A stretch of DNA of 26,461 bases, taken from contig CAZLOV010000019.1 in NCBI GenBank assembly GCA_964561235.1, forward strand, positions 1 through 26,461. Reading direction: 5' to 3'. The notes beneath the pieces were generated by a model, which was given only the letters and a program-made list of their open reading frames with translations, made no database searches and had not been told where the DNA came from. This DNA comes from JBCBSP01 sp964561235. Its GTDB lineage: Bacteria > Pseudomonadota > Alphaproteobacteria > Caulobacterales > Maricaulaceae. The translations under genes were made by a program, and so were the position numbers. Shown piece by piece: positions 1 through 6,661 of the stretch (positions are counted from its first letter, which is position 1; each line of letters starts with the position of its first letter).

Positions 1-1
1 G

Positions 2-1555
2 GATACCGGTCCGGCGCCGGCGGCGGTCGACTTTCCGCTGACCCGGAGGGAGTCGCGCTCCGACGCCTTCACATGCGGCATCGTCGGCGACAGCCAGACC
101 TATTCAAATCGCGAGATCGGCTGGCTGCGCGACGGCCCGGTGACCGATCTCGCCGGGATGGGCCTCGGCGCGGACGACTGCCTGCTCTATGTCGGCGATG
201 TTCTGGGCGATGATCTCGGCCTTCTCGACCGGTTGCTGGAGGTCGGCGCCGCCGCAGGCGCGCCGCAATGGCTTGTCCACGGCAATCACGACTTCGATTT
301 CGACGCTCGCTCGGACGCCGACAGCGCAGACAGCTGGCGGCGCATCTACGGGCCGAACTACTACGCCTTCGAGATCGGCGAGGTCCTTTTTGTGGCGCTG
401 GATAACGTGGTCTATCCCTGCGGCGAGGAAGACATCGCCATTCCCGGCCATGACTTCTGCGCCGAGCGCACGACGTATAACGGCCGCATCACCGAGACCC
501 AGCTGACCTGGCTTGAAGGCCTGATCTCGGAGACGCCGGAGGACCGGCTGATCGTGCTCGCCCATCACATCCCGTTCGTTTCCTTCGTGGATTCCGGCTC
601 GCACCAGCACCAGACCGAGGATCTCGACCGGATCCACGCGATGCTTGAAGGCCGGCCCGCGCTTTCCCTTTCCGGCCATACCCACACCATCGAGAACCAC
701 AGCCCCGGCCAGATTTTCGAAGGCTGGTCGGAGAACACCGGAACCGGACCGCTGCCGTTCCGTCACATCATCGCCGGGGCCGCTTCGGGAGCCTGGTACC
801 AGGGCGACTTCAACGTCGACGGCAATCCCATGGCGCTGCAGCGGATGGGCGCGCCCAACGGCGTTCTCATGCTGGCGTTCGACGGCGCGGACTATGTCGA
901 GCGCTATGTCGGCGCTCGCGTTGACCCGCAGCGCACCAAGTGGACGGGCGTCAACACGCCGGCTTTCCGCGCCTGGTTCGAGGCGATCACCGCCTGGGCC
1001 GCGAGCAATTCCGAGACGCGCGATCCGCTGCCGCCGCTCAACCTCAACGACCTCCCCGATACCGGGATCGTCACGCCGTCCGACCTGGCCGAAGGGGTGT
1101 TCCTGACGGCGAACGTGTGGGCCGGCTCTGCGGAAACCATTGTGGAGGCGCGTTTTGCGGACGGCCGGACGCTGGCCTTCGAGCGTACGCAGCAGGGCGA
1201 AGGAGAGGCGCCGAAGATTGGCGCCGAGTGGGCGGACCCCGTCGCGGCGGAGCGCCAGCTCATGGTGGGACGCTACGCGCTTGAGAGCAGCTCGGGCGAC
1301 GCGCGCGCCCAGGGTTTCGAGCTCTACCAGGGCCGTCAGTTCGGTCCGGGTCCGGCCCAGCCGCAACGCTCCGTCGCCGACCGCAACAGCCATCTCTGGC
1401 GCGCGGCGTTGCCCGCAGACCTGCCTCTGGGCGTCCACCGGATCGAGATCACGAGCATTGACCGCCATGGCGAGGCCGCCTCGGACGTCCTGATCCTGGA
1501 AGTCCGCGAGACGCTTCCGCCACCGAACTGGCGCCGCGAGCTTTGGGAAAACTGA
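2..1555 (+). CDS. Calcineurin-like metallophosphoesterase, C-terminal part (5' end outside window)
   Basis: The frame is open from base 2, so the start lies upstream; 517 residues are visible. The conserved metal-binding blocks of the calcineurin-like phosphoesterase fold appear in order: GIVGDSQ (bases about 80-100), YVGDVLGDD, HGNHDFDFD, LAHHIPF and LSGHTHTIE. The His and Asp of these blocks bind a dinuclear metal centre that hydrolyses phosphate esters. Some 45 kDa in total is seen, including a long C-terminal extension after the catalytic domain. This matches the family with separate MetallophosN and MetallophosC domains around the catalytic core, usually exported proteins. The residues ahead of GDSQ would be the end of the N-terminal domain. 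The substrate cannot be told. The gene ends 6 bases before the stop of the convergent DUF2336 gene, with no obvious terminator between them. Confidence 0.9.
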   Translation, partial: DTGPAPAAVDFPLTRRESRSDAFTCGIVGDSQTYSNREIGWLRDGPVTDLAGMGLGADDCLLYVGDVLGDDLGLLDRLLEVGAAAGAPQWLVHGNHDFDFDARSDADSADSWRRIYGPNYYAFEIGEVLFVALDNVVYPCGEEDIAIPGHDFCAERTTYNGRITETQLTWLEGLISETPEDRLIVLAHHIPFVSFVDSGSHQHQTEDLDRIHAMLEGRPALSLSGHTHTIENHSPGQIFEGWSENTGTGPLPFRHIIAGAASGAWYQGDFNVDGNPMALQRMGAPNGVLMLAFDGADYVERYVGARVDPQRTKWTGVNTPAFRAWFEAITAWAASNSETRDPLPPLNLNDLPDTGIVTPSDLAEGVFLTANVWAGSAETIVEARFADGRTLAFERTQQGEGEAPKIGAEWADPVAAERQLMVGRYALESSSGDARAQGFELYQGRQFGPGPAQPQRSVADRNSHLWRAALPADLPLGVHRIEITSIDRHGEAASDVLILEVRETLPPPNWRRELWEN

Positions 1556-1561
1556 GGCCGC

Positions 1562-2644
1562 TCAGGCTGCAGCCGCCCGGCGCGCCTTCATGAACCGAAG
1601 CGCGCGCTGGGCGGAGGCGGTATCGAGCGCGTCATATATCTTGCCGAGTTCGGAGGCCTTGGAGAACGCGTCCTCCCGTGCGCCGGCCCGCAGCACGGCG
1701 ATGGTGACGAACAGCGTCTTCTCAAGGCCGGCGGCCTTGGAGACGAGCGTCAGAGCATCCACGTCCTCCGCCTCATAGGCGCGCCTGGCGGTGTGGTAGT
1801 CCACGCCCGTCATGTCCGCGAACGCGACGCAGAACTTCGTGATCTCGCCCTCGCGCAGGAGGCTGGCGAGGAGCGAACCGTCGAGCTGGTTGCGAAGCTT
1901 TTTGGCGCGCACGAATTTCTGCGCCTCTGCGACCTCGCGGTCTTCCGCGATCCGATTGGCGAGGCGGTCGTGGGAAGCGGCGAGGGCGGCTTCAAGCACG
2001 CCGGGTTCCAGATCGTCGAAGCGCTGCAGGATCTTTTCGCGCAGCTTGGCCTCGACGACCATCATGAGGTCGTTGAGCAGGTCGGCGGGCGTGTCATGGC
2101 GGTCGACAAGCGGGCCTTGCAGCGTCCTGCTGGTTTCCGCGCGGCGGGTGACCGCCTCGAAGGTCGTTCTCGAGAGCTTCGCGCCGTCATTGCGCACCAG
2201 AACCGCGATGGTGTCGTCGTCTCCGTGCTCGACAATCGCTTCGGAGACTTTCTCGCTCACCTCTTCGCGGCGCGAGATCGCCTTCATGTGGGCCTGCGTG
2301 GTTTCCCGCACGAGATCGATCAGATCCTCGTCGCTGAGCACCTGAGAGCGCTGCAGGATCGGGCCGGCGACCGCGATCGCGTCGCGCGCCAGCTGCAATA
2401 CGAGCCCGTGCGGCGCGTTGGGCGCGTCGGCGAAGCGCTCGGCGAGCTCTGCACGTCCGCTTTCGCCGGTTTCCTTGGCGATAGCGCTCAGCACGGCGTC
2501 AAACTGCGCCTGTGACGTCGAGCCGGTTTCCGGCCCCGCCTCGAAAAAGAAGTCGGTGACTTCCCGCAGCAACTCGCGGCGGCGCTCGGAATCCTTCTCG
2601 CGCGCCAGTTGCGTTAGTTGGATCAGCTTCTGGGAGGCCTGCAT
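1562..2644 (-). CDS. DUF2336 family protein
   Basis: A 360-residue soluble, mostly helical, acidic protein, rich in Arg/Glu/Ala, with no signal peptide or membrane segment. Its spacing of helical repeats and segments such as LTQLAREKDSERRRELLREV near the N-terminus and PLVDRHDTPADLLNDLMM in the middle are those of DUF2336, a family almost confined to Alphaproteobacteria and of unknown function. I chose the ATG at 2644 because an AGGA lies 10 bases ahead of it. The frame could be extended to a TTG at 2689, but that TTG overlaps the stop of the upstream PAN-like gene. It follows that gene on the same strand after about 40 bases, so the two may be co-transcribed. Confidence 0.8.
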   Translation of the reverse strand: MQASQKLIQLTQLAREKDSERRRELLREVTDFFFEAGPETGSTSQAQFDAVLSAIAKETGESGRAELAERFADAPNAPHGLVLQLARDAIAVAGPILQRSQVLSDEDLIDLVRETTQAHMKAISRREEVSEKVSEAIVEHGDDDTIAVLVRNDGAKLSRTTFEAVTRRAETSRTLQGPLVDRHDTPADLLNDLMMVVEAKLREKILQRFDDLEPGVLEAALAASHDRLANRIAEDREVAEAQKFVRAKKLRNQLDGSLLASLLREGEITKFCVAFADMTGVDYHTARRAYEAEDVDALTLVSKAAGLEKTLFVTIAVLRAGAREDAFSKASELGKIYDALDTASAQRALRFMKARRAAAA

Positions 2645-2685
2645 CGGTGGCGGATCCTGTGCGTTTTGTCTGCGTGCGCCTGTGG

Positions 2686-3057
2686 TCAATCCCGGGACGG
2701 ATTGGTTCGCCTGAGCACACGCTGCTCCTCCTCCGAGGGCGCGCGTTCGGCCGCGGCGTCGATCTGGTCAGCGATGTGTACCGAAAGGCCGGTGACGGCG
2801 CCGGGGCGGAAGCGCGCGGTCACGGCCGTTGAAAGAAGTTCGCAGCGCGCCTCGCGGTCCGCTCCGCGCGCCGCATGCCACGTCCAGGCCCGGCAAACGC
2901 CGTCGAGGCCGCAGGCCGCGTTGCATGCGGCCGGACTTTGAGCCGCCGCGCCGTCGAGGCGCTCATAGACCGCTCCGAATCGGGCGTGGTCCTGCATGAC
3001 GGCGGCGTCAGGCGCGGGCTGGGCGAGCAACAAGGCGGCGAGCAAGGTCATGATCAT
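2686..3057 (-). CDS. Small secreted protein with PAN/apple-like domain
   Basis: A 123-residue protein. It opens with a short hydrophobic signal segment (MIMTLLAALLLAQPAPDA). The mature part carries Cys pairs in the spacing ACNAACGLDGVCRAWTW ... CELLS ... VTGL, the pattern of PAN_4-type domains: an AC..AC, a C.AWT strand, a CxL strand and a final SG/TG turn. Such domains bind protein or carbohydrate partners outside the cytoplasm; the partner here is unknown. The ATG at 3057 is supported by a TANNNT -10 element six bases upstream, which would give a leaderless mRNA. An ATG two codons later is the alternative. The C-terminal 20 residues are charged and look disordered. Confidence 0.7.
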   Translation of the reverse strand: MIMTLLAALLLAQPAPDAAVMQDHARFGAVYERLDGAAAQSPAACNAACGLDGVCRAWTWHAARGADREARCELLSTAVTARFRPGAVTGLSVHIADQIDAAAERAPSEEEQRVLRRTNPSRD

Positions 3058-3063
3058 GCCGAC

Positions 3064-3069
3064 AGGTTA
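3064..3069 (-). promoter_or_regulatory. Predicted -10 element for the PAN-like gene (leaderless)
   Basis: On the minus strand GCGCTTAACCT is followed by six bases and then the ATG at 3057. TAACCT fits TANNNT, and its position puts the transcription start at or next to the A of the ATG. No clear -35 and no Shine-Dalgarno sequence is seen, which suits a leaderless transcript. This is inferred from pattern only. Confidence 0.4.
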
Positions 3070-3128
3070 AGCGCGGGCCATGAACGAAGGGTTTCGATAT
3101 CCGTTTCAGGCGTGTCGAAGCGGAAGGA

Positions 3129-3156
3129 TTGCGCAGGCGCGCGCCGCCGGTCTATC
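3129..3156 (+). promoter_or_regulatory. Candidate promoter for the sodium channel gene
   Basis: TTGCGC (3129-3134) and TCTATC (3151-3156) are separated by 16 bases and lie about 30 bases ahead of the chosen ATG. An AGGAG ribosome binding site follows at about 3170. The match to a sigma-70 promoter is only partial. The 129-base gap between this gene and the divergent PAN-like gene holds no other clear signal. Confidence 0.3.
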
Positions 3157-3186
3157 AGCGAGGCAGGACAGGAGCTTGAAAACCTC

Positions 3187-4092
3187 ATGATGGCGGAGAT
3201 CCAGAAGGCCGGGACGCAGGCCGGCGGCGTAAGCAGCCGCCTGCGGACGCTCGTGGAAAGCCGCTGGTTCCGGCACGGGATTACAGCGGTCATCCTGGTC
3301 AATGCGGTTGTGCTCGGCGTTCTGACCTATCCGCTGCCGGGTGACGCTCCGATATGGCTTGAACGGCTCGACCAGATCATCGTGTACGTGTTTGTGGCGG
3401 AGCTGCTGCTGAAATTCGCCGCCTGGCGGCTGGATTTCTTCAGGTCCGGATGGAACTGGTTCGACCTGTTCGTCGTCGGCGTATCTCTGGTTCCGGCGGC
3501 GGAAAGCCTCGCCGTGCTGCGCGCCCTTCGCGTGCTGCGCCTTTTCCGCCTGTTCTCCGTGATGCCGCAGATGCGAGCGGTCGTTGAGGCGCTCGGGAAG
3601 GCGATCCCCGGCATGGGCGCGATCATGGCGGTGCTGCTGCTGATCTTCTATGTCGCCTCCGTCATGGCCGCAAAGATGTTCGGGGAGGCCGATCCCGAGC
3701 AGTTCGGGGATCTGGGCGCGTCCGCCTTCACCTTGTTTCAGGTCATGACGCTGGAAAGCTGGTCGACGGCGGTTGCGCGCGAGATCATGGCGACGCCCGG
3801 CTATGGCTGGGCGTGGATCTTCTTCGTGCTGTTCATCGTCGCGACGAGCTTCGCGGTGCTCAATCTGTTCATCGCGGTGATCGTCGACAGCCTGCAGTCG
3901 AAGCACTTCGACGCCGAGAAGGCCTCGCAGGAAGAGGCCCATGACGATCGGGAGAAGCTGCTTTCGGAGATGGCGGCGCTCCGCGCCGACGTTGCGGCGC
4001 TGCGCGCGGAGCTGTCTCAGCGCGGCGGCGCGGCGGCGAGGTCCGAAGACGGATCGGTGATCTCGGCGAAATCGGCCGACAACAGCGAGTAG
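3187..4092 (+). CDS. Bacterial voltage-gated sodium channel (NaChBac/NavAb type ion transport protein)
   Basis: A 301-residue six-helix channel subunit that would form a homotetramer in the inner membrane. S1 is at about 29-48. S2 follows around the segment LDQIIVYVFVAELLLKF, and S3 around WNWFDLFVVGVS. S4, at about 108-130, has Arg at every third place (LRALRVLRLFRLF), the voltage sensor. The pore helix and selectivity filter read TLESWST at 188-194, nearly the TLESWAS/TLESWSM of NaChBac and NavAb, which predicts Na+ selectivity. S6 is at about 208-235. A C-terminal heptad stretch (EKLLSEMAALRADVAALRAE) fits the tetramer coiled coil of this family. The frame opens further upstream, but ATG 3187 (or ATG 3190) has an AGGAG ahead of it and gives the usual short N-terminus. 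The last 25 codons overlap the convergent penicillin-binding protein gene. Confidence 0.93.
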   Translation: MMAEIQKAGTQAGGVSSRLRTLVESRWFRHGITAVILVNAVVLGVLTYPLPGDAPIWLERLDQIIVYVFVAELLLKFAAWRLDFFRSGWNWFDLFVVGVSLVPAAESLAVLRALRVLRLFRLFSVMPQMRAVVEALGKAIPGMGAIMAVLLLIFYVASVMAAKMFGEADPEQFGDLGASAFTLFQVMTLESWSTAVAREIMATPGYGWAWIFFVLFIVATSFAVLNLFIAVIVDSLQSKHFDAEKASQEEAHDDREKLLSEMAALRADVAALRAELSQRGGAAARSEDGSVISAKSADNSE

Positions 4093-6014
4093 AACGCCGC
4101 TAACCGCTCCTCGCGTTCGCCGCGGCGGCGCGGCGGCGGCGCGCTGAGCGGCTCTTCCGGCAGATTGCGGTGGGCGATCGCCATGAAGTCGCGCCAGATC
4201 AGCGCCGGCGCGCCGCCGCCGGTGACCCCGTCCATGGGGCGGTCATCGTCATGGCCGACCCAGACTCCGGCGGTGTATTGCGCGGTGTAGCCGATGAACC
4301 AGGCGTCGCGGCTGTTCTGGCTGGTGCCGGTCTTGCCTGCGGCCTGCCGGGTGTCGAGATCGGCGCGCTGTCCTGTGCCTTCGCTGACCACCGATTGCAA
4401 CATGGTGGAGAGGTTTTCGGCGTGCTCGCGCGCCACGGCGAGCGCGGGCGCAGGGTCTTCGCGCCTGTAAAGCACTTCGCCGCCGCGCGTGCGGATCGCC
4501 TCGACCACATAGGGCTGGATTCGGCGGCCGTCTGCGGCGAGCGCCGCATAGGCGGCGGTGAGTTCGCTCAGCCGGACTTCCTCCACGCCAAGCGCAATCG
4601 CGGGCACGTCGGCCATATCCGTGGTGAAGCCGAACCGGCGCGCCGCATCGATGACCGGCCCCGGACCGATCTCGCCGACAACCTGGGCTGCGACGGTGTT
4701 GATCGAACGCTTGAGCGCGTCCGCCATGGTGATGCGTCCGCGATAACCGCCCCCGAAATTCTCAGGCGTCCAGCCTTCCAGATCGACCGGGGCGTCCTCG
4801 AACGGGGTGGCCGGGTCGTAACCGGCCTCAAGCGCTGCGGCGTAGACGATCGGTTTGAAGGCCGAGCCTGGCTGGCGCAGCGCCTGCACGGCGCGGTTGA
4901 ACTGGGATCGCGCATAATCGCGTCCGCCGATCATGGCGCGCAAAGCACCGTCCGGCGCCAGCGCGACAAGTGCGGCCTCGCGGTCTTCCGGGGCGGTCTC
5001 GAGGCGCGCCTCGATCGCGTCCTGCGCGGCGCGCTGAAGCCGCGGCGAAAGCGTTGTCTCGACGACTAGGTCGGGCGCGCGTTCGCCGTCGCCCAGCAGG
5101 CGTGCGACCTCCGACTGCACATAATCGAAGGCATGGCCGTACAGGCCCGGATCCGCCGCCGCCTGAAAGCCTTCGCTCAGTTCAGCAGGATCGGCGAGGG
5201 CGGCAAGGTGTGCGATGGGGTCGATGTGGCCAGCCTCCAGCATCGCGTCGAGCACCTCGCGCGCCCGCGCCCGGGCGGCCTCGAGATTCGCTGTCGGCGC
5301 AAGGCGGCTCGGCGCCTTGGGCAGCGAGGCGAGTATGGCGGCTTCCTGCAGGGTGAGGTCCGCGGCCGGCTTGCCGAAATAGCGTTGGGCGGCGGCTTCG
5401 ATGCCGTAGGCCTGTTCGCCCAGATAGACGCGGTTCAGATAAAGCTCGAGAATCTCATCCCTCGTGAGGACGCGCTCGAGCCCGCGCGCAAGGCGCATTT
5501 CCTGGATTTTGCGCCGCACGGTGCGCTCGGGCGTCAGCAACAGGTTCTTGACCAGCTGCATCGTCAGCGTGGAGCCGCCCTGAACCGTTCCGCCGGCCCT
5601 GACGTTCGCCAGCATGGCGCGCGCAAGGCCGCGCCCGTCGACGCCGGAATGCTCGTAGAAGCGCCGGTCCTCGATCGCGATGAAGGCGGCGGGCACGTGT
5701 GCGGGAAGGTCGCTCAACCGTACGCGTTCGCCATAAAGCGGACCGCGCACCGAAAGGATCGCGCCGTCCTCGGCCAGCAGCGTCACCGAAGGCTCCCGGC
5801 GTTCATCCCAGAGCGCGTCCGCGCTTGCGGGAACCTCGGGCAGGTCATGGAACGCCCAGCTCCACACCGCGCCGCCGACGGCGAGGACGCCCAGGACGGC
5901 GACCGCCGCCAACCCGGCGCCGATGCGGCGCATGCGGCGCAGGATCGCCGGGCTCAACTTGAAACGGGCCGAGCGCTTGCGCGCGGACGATTTCTTGCGT
6001 GTCTTGCGTGCCAT
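4017..6014 (-). CDS. Class A penicillin-binding protein (PBP1A-like transglycosylase/transpeptidase)
   Basis: A bifunctional cell wall synthase of 665 residues. The N-terminus is very basic (ARKTRKKSSARKRSARF) and is followed by one membrane anchor at about residues 28-50. The GT51 glycosyltransferase domain follows, with EDRRFYEHSG at about 114, then GGSTLTMQLVKNLLL and RKIQEMRLARGLE, the motifs for lipid II polymerisation. The transpeptidase domain has SAFK (SxxK with the acylated Ser, about 384), SIN (SxN, about 438) and KTGTS (KTG, about 560). At 665 residues it is shorter than E. coli PBP1A, lacking the large inserted domain. I start at ATG 6014. A GTG at 6053 with an AAGG ten bases ahead would add 13 residues and is a real alternative. 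The 3' end overlaps the sodium channel gene by 76 bases. Confidence 0.93.
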   Translation of the reverse strand: MARKTRKKSSARKRSARFKLSPAILRRMRRIGAGLAAVAVLGVLAVGGAVWSWAFHDLPEVPASADALWDERREPSVTLLAEDGAILSVRGPLYGERVRLSDLPAHVPAAFIAIEDRRFYEHSGVDGRGLARAMLANVRAGGTVQGGSTLTMQLVKNLLLTPERTVRRKIQEMRLARGLERVLTRDEILELYLNRVYLGEQAYGIEAAAQRYFGKPAADLTLQEAAILASLPKAPSRLAPTANLEAARARAREVLDAMLEAGHIDPIAHLAALADPAELSEGFQAAADPGLYGHAFDYVQSEVARLLGDGERAPDLVVETTLSPRLQRAAQDAIEARLETAPEDREAALVALAPDGALRAMIGGRDYARSQFNRAVQALRQPGSAFKPIVYAAALEAGYDPATPFEDAPVDLEGWTPENFGGGYRGRITMADALKRSINTVAAQVVGEIGPGPVIDAARRFGFTTDMADVPAIALGVEEVRLSELTAAYAALAADGRRIQPYVVEAIRTRGGEVLYRREDPAPALAVAREHAENLSTMLQSVVSEGTGQRADLDTRQAAGKTGTSQNSRDAWFIGYTAQYTAGVWVGHDDDRPMDGVTGGGAPALIWRDFMAIAHRNLPEEPLSAPPPRRRGEREERLAAFYSLLSADFAEITDPSSDLAAAPPR

Positions 6015-6090
6015 GGGGCCTTGGGCGGCTTGGAAAGGCGCAGCGGTCTTCACCGTATCTGCGCCTTGTGTAAGACGGTTCGATCACGGC

Positions 6091-6096
6091 TAAAAT
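6091..6096 (+). promoter_or_regulatory. Predicted -10 element for ycgN-like gene (leaderless)
   Basis: GGCTAAAAT is followed by six bases (CAGGCG) and the ATG at 6103. TAAAAT is close to the TATAAT consensus and fits GCTANNNT. TTGTGT at 6066-6071 could be a -35 but at a long 19-base spacing. There is no Shine-Dalgarno sequence, so a leaderless mRNA is inferred. Confidence 0.5.
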
Positions 6097-6102
6097 CAGG
6101 CG

Positions 6103-6552
6103 ATGTCGCAGACGGTCCGTTTCTGGGAGACCAAATCCCTCTCCGAGATGACGCCGGAGGAATGGGAAAGCCTGTGCGACGGTTGCGGGCGATGCTGCGT
6201 CATCCAGCTCGAAGACGAGGAAACCGGCGCGCTGGCGCGCACCAATGTCGCCTGCCGCCTCCTCGATCGCGAGGCGGTGCGCTGCAGCGACTACCAGCGC
6301 CGCCATGAGCGGGTTCCTGACTGCGTGCGGCTGACGCCGGACAATCTCGCCCGCCTGCACTGGATGCCCGCGACCTGCGCCTACCGCCGGCTGCATGAAG
6401 GCAAGCCGCTTTTCGACTGGCATCCGCTGATCAGCGGCGACCCGCAAAGCGTGCGGCGAGCAGGCGTCTCGGTTTACGGCGATCTGGTGAGCGAGCTCGA
6501 CGTCGCCGAGACGGATCTCGAAGACCACATCGTCGAGGAAAGCGGGGATTAG
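6103..6552 (+). CDS. YcgN family cysteine cluster protein (UPF0260)
   Basis: A 149-residue cytosolic protein with the family signature LCDGCGRCC at residues 24-32. Further conserved cysteines follow in VACRLLD, RCSDY, PDCVRL and ATCAYRR. These cysteines very likely bind zinc or an Fe-S centre; the family's biochemical role is unknown. The sequence FWETKSLSEMTPEEWESLCD at the N-terminus is typical of full-length members, so the ATG at 6103 is secure. The gene is divergent from the penicillin-binding protein gene, with which it shares a short promoter region. It stands just ahead of the GTA cluster but has no known link to it. Confidence 0.92.
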   Translation: MSQTVRFWETKSLSEMTPEEWESLCDGCGRCCVIQLEDEETGALARTNVACRLLDREAVRCSDYQRRHERVPDCVRLTPDNLARLHWMPATCAYRRLHEGKPLFDWHPLISGDPQSVRRAGVSVYGDLVSELDVAETDLEDHIVEESGD

Positions 6553-6577
6553 CCTGCGCCTTTCCACGATGTCGCGG

Positions 6578-6599
6578 AAAAATAACAGAATAAATACAA
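6578..6599 (+). promoter_or_regulatory. AT-rich tract upstream of the GTA cluster
   Basis: Nineteen of 22 bases are A or T (AAAAATAACAGAATAAATAC and on), in a window that is otherwise very GC-rich. It sits about 50 bases ahead of the predicted g2 -10 element, in the 109-base gap between ycgN and g2. Activators and IHF control GTA promoters in Rhodobacter and Caulobacter, so an UP element or a bending/activator site is possible. I see no good match to an IHF consensus. Confidence 0.3.
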
Positions 6600-6649
6600 G
6601 CCTCTGCGAGAAAGTCTCTGGCGGCGATCCGGTGCGCGCGGTCCTGCGC

Positions 6650-6655
6650 TAGTCT
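6650..6655 (+). promoter_or_regulatory. Predicted -10 element of the GTA cluster (leaderless g2)
   Basis: TGCGCTAGTCTTC (6645-6657) contains TAGTCT, six bases ahead of the g2 ATG. The position predicts a transcript that starts at or beside the ATG. No -35 consensus is seen at the proper distance, which fits a promoter that depends on an activator, as GTA promoters do. The same 13 bases recur at 19271-19283 ahead of the dnaJ-like gene. Confidence 0.4.
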
Positions 6656-6661
6656 TCAGGC

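Noticed and set aside
104..1468. Long open frame on the minus strand over the phosphoesterase gene
   Set aside because: It lies fully over a gene with clear catalytic motifs. Its protein is Arg/Ala-rich with no domain sign, the usual antisense shadow in GC-rich DNA.
1793..2515. 240-codon plus-strand frame over the DUF2336 gene
   Set aside because: It is the reverse-strand shadow of the DUF2336 gene, without a start signal or family features.
2682..2687. TTGACC on the minus strand as -35 of a DUF2336 promoter
   Set aside because: No -10-like box stands at 16-18 bases behind it (AAACGC only), and it overlaps the stop of the preceding gene.
5133..6308. 391-codon plus-strand open frame over the penicillin-binding protein gene
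   Set aside because: It is antisense to glycosyltransferase motifs that are surely real and runs into ycgN in another frame.
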